From DATMER01 sp963741305 (GTDB lineage: Bacteria; Acidobacteriota; Thermoanaerobaculia; Multivoradales; UBA5704): a stretch of DNA of 64,000 nucleotides. The DNA lies in contig CAVUHL010000003.1 in the NCBI GenBank assembly GCA_963741305.1, positions 5,208,001-5,272,000 on the forward strand, given 5' to 3'. The notes under the pieces were generated by a model. It saw only the letters and a program-made list of their open reading frames with translations. It ran no database searches and had not been told where the DNA came from. Made by a program: the position numbers and the translations under genes. Within the stretch, counting starts at the first letter, position 1. Every line of letters starts with the position of its first letter. Of this stretch, positions 1 to 6,822 are shown in pieces.

Positions 1-948
1 ATCGAGCTCCGTCTCCAGCTCGATCTGCTCGCCGACCAGCCGGCGCAGGATCGGCACCAGGCTCTCCAGGCGTGCGCTGATGTTGAGGAGCTGCGGCTGG
101 AGCACCTGCTTGCGGCTGAAAGCGAGGAGCTGGCGGGCGAGCAGCGCGCCGCGCTCCCCGGCCTTCTGGATCTCCTCCGCGTGCCGCCGCTGGTCCTCCT
201 CGGACCGCGAGCTGAGGAGCAGCTCGGCGTGGAAGGCGATCGCCGCCAGCAGGTTGTTGAACGAGTGGGCGATGCCGCCCGCCAGCCGGCCGACCGCCTC
301 CAGCCTCTGGGAGTGGCGCAGGCGCTCCTGGCTGTTGTGCAGCTCCTCCTCGGCAGCCTTGCGGGCGGTGATGTCGCGCAGCACCCAGCGCAGGAAGAGC
401 GGGTTGCCCGGCCTCTCGTCGGGCTCGGCGGTGACCATCGCCATGCGCGGCACCGGGCCCAGCTCCAGCTCCAGCTCCCGCCGGCCCGGACTGAGCCGCA
501 GCTCCCGCAGAAGCCCGCGGAAACGGCGCCGGTCGCCTTGCGCGACCAGGAGCGGCAAGGGCTTGCCCTGCAGGCTGTTGCGGGAGGTGTTGAACAGCAC
601 GGAGGCCGCCAGGTTGGCCTCCGTCACCATCCCGTTCGCATCCGTCACCAGGTAGGCGAACGGCGCCTCGTCGAACAGCTCCCGGTAGCGGTGGCGCTCG
701 ACCTCGAGCGCCTCGCGCGCCACCAGCAGCTCCTCGTTCTGCTGCGCGAGCTCGGCCTCGGCGACGTCCAGCTCCTGAAGGGACTCCTGGAGCGCGCCGA
801 TCGCTTCCAGGAGCTGCTTGCGCGAAACCGCGTTCGGCTCGGCGACCTGCTCCTGGAGCGACTTCAACTGGCCCTGAAGCCGGCTCGAAGAAAGCTCGGA
901 CGGGCGCCTGGCCATCGGATTGTCTTTTGCCGTCACAAAAACCACCAT
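1..948 (-). CDS. PAS-domain sensor histidine kinase (3' end cut by window edge)
   Basis: Signal-transducing kinase; 316 codons are visible and the C-terminal ATPase domain lies beyond the window. After an N-terminal coiled coil rich in Gln, Glu and Leu there is a PAS domain (about residues 86-215, ending in the usual DITARK linker). A HisKA dimerisation helix follows with the H-box GRLAGGIAHSFNNLL; His228 is the expected phospho-acceptor. No membrane segment is seen, so it is probably cytoplasmic. The start is uncertain: ATG at 948 lies 5 bp after the stop of the CheR-PAS gene, while an in-frame ATG at 915 is also possible; neither has a strong Shine-Dalgarno. The close spacing suggests co-transcription with that gene as one sensory unit. 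Confidence 0.85.
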   Translation of the reverse strand, partial: MVVFVTAKDNPMARRPSELSSSRLQGQLKSLQEQVAEPNAVSRKQLLEAIGALQESLQELDVAEAELAQQNEELLVAREALEVERHRYRELFDEAPFAYLVTDANGMVTEANLAASVLFNTSRNSLQGKPLPLLVAQGDRRRFRGLLRELRLSPGRRELELELGPVPRMAMVTAEPDERPGNPLFLRWVLRDITARKAAEEELHNSQERLRHSQRLEAVGRLAGGIAHSFNNLLAAIAFHAELLLSSRSEEDQRRHAEEIQKAGERGALLARQLLAFSRKQVLQPQLLNISARLESLVPILRRLVGEQIELETELD

Positions 949-953
949 GAGAT

Positions 954-2825
954 CTACTCGGGATCCGCCTCTTCGATGAGGAGGATCAACCCATCCACCC
1001 CCGGCGCGGAAAGATACGGCGCGATGCGCACGCGGCTGCGGACCGCCTTTCCACGCCGGTTGACCCCGTCCAACGACTGCTCCCTCTCGCGGCCATCCGC
1101 GAGCGAGTCCCGCAAGGCCTGCCGCAGCTCCTCGACCGGCAGGCCGATGTCGAGGCTCAAGAAGCTCTTTCCCTGGACCTCGTCACCCCGCACTCCCCAG
1201 AAGTCCTGGGCCTTTTCACTCCAGACGCGGACATGCAAGGCGCGGTCCATCACCACCACGGCAGCGCGCAGGGTGTTCAGGACCGACTGGAACCAGCCGT
1301 TGAACTGGTTCAGCTCCTCGGTGCGGTGCTGGAGCCGGTCGTTCAGGTCGCGGAGCTCGTCGTTGGTCGACTGGAGCTCCTCGTTCATGGTCTCCAGCTC
1401 TTCGTTGGCCGATTGCAGCTCCTCGTTGGTGGTCTCCAGCTCCTCGACCGTGCTCTGCAGCTCCTCGTTGGTGGTCTCGAGCTCTTCGTTGCCCGACTGC
1501 AGCTCCTCGTAGGCGGTCTCCAGCTCCTGGTTGGAGCGCTCCAGCTCGACGCGGAGCTGCCGCGCCTGGGTCAGGTCCACGAAGGCGACGCTGGCGCCCA
1601 GGACCGTGTCCTTGGCGTCGAGGAGCGGCATCAACTGCGCCTCGAGCTGGCGCAGCTCCGCATCCGCTCCCGGGCCGCGCCACTCCACGTCCTTGACGAT
1701 CACCATGGCCCGGGATTCGTAGCACGCGTCGAGGTGGGCGCGCAGCTCCACCGGGCGGTAGGAGATCTCCAAGTCTTGCAGCAGGCGGCCCACGTCGTTC
1801 TGCCCGAGGTTGAACAGCTTGCGCGCCCTCTCGCTGGCCAGGACCAGGTAGCCGCGGCGGTCCACCACGATCTGCGCCACCGGGCTGGCGTCGAGGGCAG
1901 CCTCGCGCAGGCGCAGGTGGCGGGCGCCGCCCTCGGAGTCGGCCGCTCCCGGCAGCGGAGCCAGCGCCAGCAGCCGGTCGCGCAGGTTGTTCGTCGACGT
2001 GCGCGAGAAGATCCGGTGCTTGAGCTCCACCGGCTTGAAGTTGCTGTTGTGGGAAAGCAGCGTCTCGGCCTTGCCCAGAAAGAGATAGCCCGTCCGGTTC
2101 ACGGCGAAGTGGAAGCGGGCGAGGATCCGGTCCTGCGCCTCGGTGTTGAAATACATCATCGTGTTGCGGCAGACCAGCAGGTCCAGGCGCGAGATCGCCG
2201 CGTCCTGGATCAGGTCGTGACGGCCGAAGATCAGGCAGCGGCGCAGCTCGTTGCGGAACACCCGCCGGCTGCCGGCCGCTTCGAAATATTTCTCCAGCAG
2301 CTCGGGCGGAACCCCGGCGACGTCGCGCTCGTTGTAGGTCCCCTGCCGCGCAATGATCAGCGCCTCCTCGTCGGCGTCCGTGGCGTAGATCTTGACCCGC
2401 TTGCGGAAGCCCTCCTCGCCGACGGCCTCGGCCAGCAGCATGGCCAGCGTGTAGGCCTCCTCCCCGGTCGCGCACCCGGCGCTCCAGATGCGGATGGGGG
2501 CGTCCGGGGCCTTCTCCCGCACGATGCGCGGCAGGATGTGCTCGCTCAGGAACTGCCAGGCCTCCGGATCGCGGAAGAACGCGGTGACGTTGATCAGCAC
2601 CGTGTCGAACAGCGGCCCGAACTCGTTGGGCTGTACCTCCAGGTAGTCGGCGTACTGGGCGTAGGACTGGACTCCGACCTCCCGCATCCGCTTCTGGACG
2701 CGGCGCATGAGGGTGGAGACCTTGTAGGCGCCGAAGTCGAAGCCGCGGCTGCCCTTCAGGTATTCGAGGAGCCTGGTGAACTCCGAGGTGCTGGATTCCG
2801 GGGCCTGAACGGGCTCCGCGTCCAT
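954..2825 (-). CDS. CheR-type methyltransferase with PAS domains and long coiled coil
   Basis: 623 residues. An N-terminal CheR all-alpha region (about 15-75) precedes an SAM-dependent methyltransferase domain with the binding motif SAGCATGEEAYT (115-126) and an acidic loop IYATDADEEAL. A PAS domain follows (about 310-415), then a coiled coil built from ELETTNEELQS-like heptads (about 423-495) and a second PAS (about 505-620). This order matches the CheR half of CheB/CheR-PAS hybrid sensors; the CheB methylesterase part is absent. Members methylate glutamates on chemoreceptor-like proteins, but no receptor gene is nearby, so the substrate is unknown. ATG at 2825 is chosen because GGAGGGGG lies just upstream; a TTG 30 bp further upstream is also in frame. 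Confidence 0.88.
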   Translation of the reverse strand: MDAEPVQAPESSTSEFTRLLEYLKGSRGFDFGAYKVSTLMRRVQKRMREVGVQSYAQYADYLEVQPNEFGPLFDTVLINVTAFFRDPEAWQFLSEHILPRIVREKAPDAPIRIWSAGCATGEEAYTLAMLLAEAVGEEGFRKRVKIYATDADEEALIIARQGTYNERDVAGVPPELLEKYFEAAGSRRVFRNELRRCLIFGRHDLIQDAAISRLDLLVCRNTMMYFNTEAQDRILARFHFAVNRTGYLFLGKAETLLSHNSNFKPVELKHRIFSRTSTNNLRDRLLALAPLPGAADSEGGARHLRLREAALDASPVAQIVVDRRGYLVLASERARKLFNLGQNDVGRLLQDLEISYRPVELRAHLDACYESRAMVIVKDVEWRGPGADAELRQLEAQLMPLLDAKDTVLGASVAFVDLTQARQLRVELERSNQELETAYEELQSGNEELETTNEELQSTVEELETTNEELQSANEELETMNEELQSTNDELRDLNDRLQHRTEELNQFNGWFQSVLNTLRAAVVVMDRALHVRVWSEKAQDFWGVRGDEVQGKSFLSLDIGLPVEELRQALRDSLADGREREQSLDGVNRRGKAVRSRVRIAPYLSAPGVDGLILLIEEADPE

Positions 2826-2919
2826 TGGACTACCCCCTCCAATCCAAGTCTTCAAGAGAAACCAAGACTCGGCGTCCGGTCATAGTACAACTTCCGGGGG
2901 GGGGCGTCGCAAAGTGAGC

Positions 2920-2940
2920 GGGAAATTATATATTTTCTCT
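2920..2940. promoter_or_regulatory. AT-rich candidate promoter between divergent genes
   Basis: The 214-bp gap between the CheR-PAS gene and the glucan phosphorylase contains one AT-rich island. On the minus strand it reads TATAAT (2930-2925), and on the plus strand TATATT (2929-2934). No convincing -35 box was found for either direction, so this is only a candidate site for divergent initiation. Confidence 0.3.
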
Positions 2941-2965
2941 CTTCTGGAGCGACGAACGGCGTTCA

Positions 2966-3024
2966 TGTAGGGGCGGCCCTTGTGGCCGCCCTCCGGAAGG
3001 GCACCCACAAGGGGTGCCCCTACA
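2966..3024 (+). repeat. 58-bp cloverleaf-like palindromic repeat, copy A
   Basis: Outer arms TGTAGGGGC / GCCCCTACA enclose two internal hairpins (GGCGGCC/GGCCGCC and GGGCACC/GGTGCCC) around a central CTCCGGAAG. Further copies are at 9575-9632, 11925-11983 (opposite orientation) and 16967-17024. This copy ends 15 bp before the phosphorylase start codon, so it lies in that gene's leader. Confidence 0.85.
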
Positions 3025-3039
3025 GATATATTCCCCAGC

Positions 3040-5178
3040 ATGACGACTGATTCCCCTGACACGATGCGCAAGCTGCGGGAGTTGGCCCGGAACCTCTGGT
3101 GGTCCTGGCAGCCCGACATCCGCGCCATCTTCCGCGAATTGGACCCCGACGTCTGGAAAGTGGTCTACCACAACCCGGTCGCGCTGCTGCAGCGGGTCCC
3201 CGACGAGGAGATCGCCCAGCGGGTGAACGACCTGGAGATGCAGACCCGCATCGACCAGGCCTACCGCCGGTTGAAGCAGTACCTTGCCGCCGGGGCGGAG
3301 AGCTGGGGCACGACCCACGCCGGCCCGCTCCTGGCCCACCCGGTAGCCTACTTTTCCGCCGAGTTCGGCATCCACCAGTCGCTGCCCATCTACTCGGGCG
3401 GCCTGGGCGTGCTCGCCGGCGACCACCTCAAGAGCACGAGCGACCTCGGGGTGCCGGTGGTGGGGGTCGGCCTGCTTTACCACGAGGGCTACGTCCACCA
3501 GCTCATCGACGAGGCCGGCTGGCAGCAGGACAGCTACGAGCCGATCGGCTCGGCGGAGCTGCCCGCCGATCCGCTGCTCGGGCCGGACGGCGCGCCCCTG
3601 CGGGTGGCCGTCGAGCTGCCGGGCCGCACGGTCCAGCTCCGTCTCTGGCATGTCTGGGTGGGCCGCAGCCGGCTGATCCTGCTCGACGCCCGCGACGAGG
3701 CCAACTCCCTCGAGGACAAGGAGCTGACCGCGCGCCTCTACGGCGGCAACGAGGAGACCCGCATCCAGCAGGAGATCCTGCTCGGCGTCGGCGGCTTCCG
3801 CGCCCTGGGCGCCGTGGGCATCCACCCCTCTGTCCTCCATCTGAACGAGGGGCACTCGGCCTTCGCCCTGCTGGAGTGGGCGCGGCACAAGGTCGAGCGC
3901 GAGGGGCTGGATGCGGCCGATGCCCTGCGCGAGGTGGCGGCGGCGGGCGTGTTCACCACCCACACCCCTGTCGAAGCGGGGCACGACCGCTTCCGCCTCG
4001 ACCTGGCGGGCGCGCACCTGGAGCCCCTGGCCGCCGGCCTCGGCATGTCCTTGAATGAAGTGCTGGCGCTGGGTTCCGAGCGGCCGGACGATCCCGCCTC
4101 GACCTTCTGCCCCACGGTGCTCGCCCTGCGGCTGAGCCGCCGGACCAACGGTGTTTCGGCCCTCCACGGCCGGGTGTCGCGCCGGATGTGGCACCACCTC
4201 TACCCGGGCCGGCCGGAAGAGGAAGTCCCCATCGGCCACATCACCAACGGGGTCCACGTGCGCACCTGGATGGCGGCGGACATGCACGGCCTGCTCGTCC
4301 ATTACCTGGGGCCGAACTGGCTCGACTCGATCTCGCGGCCCGACCTCTATACCAAGATCGACCGCATCCCGGACGCCGAGCTCTGGGAGGTCCACCAGGT
4401 GCTCAAGGCGCGGCTGTTCACCTTCGTCCGGAGGCGCCTTGCCGACCGCCGCGAGCGGCTGGGGATGTCCGAACCGAAGCGCGAGCCTCTCCTCGCCGAC
4501 GCCCTGACCCTGGGCTTCGCCCGCCGCTTCGCCACCTACAAGCGGGCGGACATCCTGTTCCACGACCTGGACCGGCTGGACCGGCTGATCAATCATCCGG
4601 AGCGCCCGATGCAGCTCGTCTTCGCCGGCAAGGCGCACCCGCGGGACACGGGAGGCAAGGCGCTGGCGCAGCGGGTCGCGAACCTGGAGCGCGACGAGCG
4701 CTTCGCCGGCAGGATCGTATTCGTCGAGAACTACTCGATGCACGTGGGCCGGCAGCTCGTCCAGGGGGTGGACGTCTGGCTCAACAACCCGCGCCGGCCG
4801 CAGGAGGCGTCGGGCACGAGCGGCGAGAAGTGCATCCTCAACGGCGTGCTCAACTGTTCGATCCTGGACGGCTGGTGGGCCGAGGGCTACGACGGCAGCA
4901 ACGGCTTCGCGGTCGGGCACGGCGAGGTCCATGCGAACCCGGACATCCACGACCAGCGCGATGCCGAGGCCCTGTTCGAAACCCTGGAGCGCGAGGTGGC
5001 CCCGCTCTATTACGACCGCGACGCCGAGGGCATCCCCCGCGCCTGGATCCGGCGGGTCAAGCGGGCCATCCGCACCCTGGCGTGGAGGTACAACGCGGAC
5101 CGCATGGTCAAGGATTACGTGGAGCAGTGCTACCTGCCGGCGGCTGGGGCGGAGACTTGCCGGATGCCGGGGGCTTGA
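3040..5178 (+). CDS. glgP: alpha-glucan (glycogen/maltodextrin) phosphorylase, GT35
   Basis: 712 residues. It phosphorolyses alpha-1,4-glucans to glucose-1-phosphate with a pyridoxal-phosphate cofactor in the cytoplasm. The N-terminus RKLRELARNLWWSWQPDI is the DUF3417-type helix of the short bacterial alpha-glucan phosphorylase family. The catalytic core shows YFSAEFGIHQSLPIYSGGLG, then ARRFATYKRADILF, and the cofactor region EASGTSGEKCILNGVLN, where the Lys of GEK corresponds to the PLP-binding lysine, followed by DGWWAEGYDGSNGFAVG. The length fits this short family (about 700) rather than the 830-residue classical enzymes. ATG at 3040 has no recognisable Shine-Dalgarno; ATG at 3064 is an alternative. 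The stop codon overlaps the first arm of the downstream inverted repeat. Confidence 0.95.
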   Translation: MTTDSPDTMRKLRELARNLWWSWQPDIRAIFRELDPDVWKVVYHNPVALLQRVPDEEIAQRVNDLEMQTRIDQAYRRLKQYLAAGAESWGTTHAGPLLAHPVAYFSAEFGIHQSLPIYSGGLGVLAGDHLKSTSDLGVPVVGVGLLYHEGYVHQLIDEAGWQQDSYEPIGSAELPADPLLGPDGAPLRVAVELPGRTVQLRLWHVWVGRSRLILLDARDEANSLEDKELTARLYGGNEETRIQQEILLGVGGFRALGAVGIHPSVLHLNEGHSAFALLEWARHKVEREGLDAADALREVAAAGVFTTHTPVEAGHDRFRLDLAGAHLEPLAAGLGMSLNEVLALGSERPDDPASTFCPTVLALRLSRRTNGVSALHGRVSRRMWHHLYPGRPEEEVPIGHITNGVHVRTWMAADMHGLLVHYLGPNWLDSISRPDLYTKIDRIPDAELWEVHQVLKARLFTFVRRRLADRRERLGMSEPKREPLLADALTLGFARRFATYKRADILFHDLDRLDRLINHPERPMQLVFAGKAHPRDTGGKALAQRVANLERDERFAGRIVFVENYSMHVGRQLVQGVDVWLNNPRRPQEASGTSGEKCILNGVLNCSILDGWWAEGYDGSNGFAVGHGEVHANPDIHDQRDAEALFETLEREVAPLYYDRDAEGIPRAWIRRVKRAIRTLAWRYNADRMVKDYVEQCYLPAAGAETCRMPGA

Positions 5179-5434
5179 CCCTCACCCCCTAACCCCCTCT
5201 CCCACACGCACTCACACCCTCCCGGGAGAGGGGGGACCGGAGACGGCTTGCGGATGATTCCGTTGTAGGGGCGGGGTTTACCCCCTCCCGGGCGGGGGCA
5301 AGCCCCGCCCCTACATTCAACTTCCTAAAAGCGTCCCCCTCTCCGGGCGGCCCGTCCGGGAGTCTCCGGTCCGGTCCCCCCTCTCCCGGGCGGGTGTGAG
5401 TGCGTGTGGGAGAGGGGGCCAGGGGGTGAGGGTC
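5177..5434. repeat. composite inverted repeat (two about 70-bp arms) with palindromic core
   Basis: Arm 1 (5177-5244) begins ACCCTCACCCCC and contains CCCTCTCCCACACGC and CGGGAGAGGGGGG. Arm 2 (5362-5434) is its near-perfect reverse complement. Between them lies a shorter palindrome (5264-5315) with the same TGTAGGGGC ends as the 58-bp family. The element fills the whole 288-bp gap between the phosphorylase and the PAS receptor; I see nothing else there. A related two-arm element lies inside the YfhO-like gene at 29471-29663. Confidence 0.85.
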
Positions 5435-5466
5435 CCGGAGTATGATGTATTTAAGCCGGCTGCTCC

Positions 5467-6372
5467 ATGCCAACCTACACCCGCCTCGTCGAACGCCCTC
5501 TCATGGCCCTGCTCCCCGAGCGGGAACGGCCGGCGCTCCTCCGCTTCGCCGTCGCCGTGCTGTCGGTGGCGGCCGCGACCGTGGCTCGCTGGCCTCTCCA
5601 TGATTACCTCGGGCCGAGCGTCCCGTTCCTCCTCTATTTCCCGGCGGTGATCGTCGCCGGCTGGTTCGGCGGGCTGGGCCCGGCGCTGCTCGCGACCGGC
5701 CTGTCCGCGGTCGCCGCGCAGTTCTTCCTCATGGAGCCGTTCCTCTCCTTCTCGCTGGTCTCCCCGAGCGAGTGGCTCCGGCTCAGCCTGTTCATAGGGA
5801 TCGGGATCTTCATCAGCCTGCTGGTCGAGGAGCTGCACCGCTCGCGGCGCCGGGTGCAGGCCGCGGCCCAGGAGCAGCTTCTTCACCAGCAGGAGCTCTC
5901 CGAAAACGAAGAGCGCTTCCGCATCATGGCGGACTCGGCGCCCGTCTTCGTCTGGATGTCCGGAGAGGACAGGCTGTGCGACTGGTTCAACCGGCCATGG
6001 CTCGAGTTCCGGGGCCGCACCCTGGAGGAGGAGGTCGGCCACGGCTGGGAGCAGGGGATTCATCCCGACGACCTGGCCGCCTGCTGGGACAACTTCTACT
6101 CCGTGTACGAGGCCCGGCAAGAGTTCTCGGTGGAGTACCGTCTGCTCCGCCACGACGGCGAGTACCGCTGGATGCTGACCCGGGGCGTCCCGCGCGCCGG
6201 CCCCGACGGCGAGCACGCGGGCTACATCGGGTGGGTCATCGACATCCACGACCGGAGGCGCGCTGAGGAGGAGCACCTCCGGCTCATGGAAGAGATGCGC
6301 CAGGCCTGGAAGGAGGCGGAAGCCGCGCTGGCCGCGCTCAGCGCAGACCGTCCGCCTTCGCAGCCAGGATGA
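5467..6372 (+). CDS. membrane PAS-domain receptor without a kinase domain
   Basis: 301 residues. Four hydrophobic stretches between about 22 and 118 (for example FAVAVLSVAAATVARW and PFLLYFPAVIVAGWFGGLGPA) resemble the DUF4118 membrane module of KdpD-type sensors. A linker coiled coil and one PAS domain with PAC motif follow (about 148-270: EERFRIMADSAPVFVWMSG to GYIGWVIDIHDRRRAEEE). The chain stops about 30 residues into the helix that normally leads to HisKA. The final 35 bp overlap the convergent phhB gene. No effector domain is present, so it is either a truncated kinase or a receptor acting through a partner. The start lacks a clear Shine-Dalgarno; ATG at 5503 is possible. Confidence 0.8.
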   Translation: MPTYTRLVERPLMALLPERERPALLRFAVAVLSVAAATVARWPLHDYLGPSVPFLLYFPAVIVAGWFGGLGPALLATGLSAVAAQFFLMEPFLSFSLVSPSEWLRLSLFIGIGIFISLLVEELHRSRRRVQAAAQEQLLHQQELSENEERFRIMADSAPVFVWMSGEDRLCDWFNRPWLEFRGRTLEEEVGHGWEQGIHPDDLAACWDNFYSVYEARQEFSVEYRLLRHDGEYRWMLTRGVPRAGPDGEHAGYIGWVIDIHDRRRAEEEHLRLMEEMRQAWKEAEAALAALSADRPPSQPG

Positions 6373-6664
6373 AGTCGTTCTCGCTCAGCCCTCCGACCGC
6401 ATGGGTCCAGAGGGTGACCTTCACTTTCCCCCAGGTAAGAAAGATGTCGGGGTGGTGCCCTTCCTGCTCGGCCACCTCGCCGAGACGGTTCACGAAGTCC
6501 AATGCCTGCCGGAAATCCTGGAAGATGTACTCCTTCTCCAGGTGGTGCTCGTTGACCATGTTCCAGCCTTCGAGCTGGCCGTAGAGCCTGCGCAGCTCGA
6601 GCCCCTTGAGCGCGGGCATTCCCCCCTCGCAGGGCTCGCATTTTTTGGTTGCCAGATCTGTCAT
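6338..6664 (-). CDS. phhB: 4a-hydroxytetrahydrobiopterin (pterin-4a-carbinolamine) dehydratase
   Basis: 108 residues, the usual family length. It dehydrates 4a-hydroxytetrahydrobiopterin, regenerating the cofactor used by aromatic amino acid hydroxylases. The signature is intact: EQEGHHPDIFLTWGKVKV contains the adjacent active-site histidines and Asp, followed by a further His in TLWTHAVGGLSENDF. The N-terminus has a CEPCEGG stretch found in many bacterial members. No phenylalanine hydroxylase gene is in the window. It overlaps the 3' end of the convergent PAS receptor gene by 35 bp. Confidence 0.95.
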   Translation of the reverse strand: MTDLATKKCEPCEGGMPALKGLELRRLYGQLEGWNMVNEHHLEKEYIFQDFRQALDFVNRLGEVAEQEGHHPDIFLTWGKVKVTLWTHAVGGLSENDFILAAKADGLR

Positions 6665-6822
6665 CTCACTCTCCCTTCACCCATCTCTCCGCAGGACTGG
6701 GACTGCAACCGCTGTGCCCGCAATGCTTTTCGGCACATGGCACACGGCTTGCCTTGTTCTTTCCGCAGCGGGCGGCCCGGCCTCCAACACGGAGGGGCGG
6801 TGAACCCGGAACAGGAGCCTCG

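Noticed and set aside
2926..4950. 674-residue open frame on the minus strand
   Set aside because: It mirrors the glucan phosphorylase gene; its composition is typical of a GC-rich antisense frame and no protein motif is seen.
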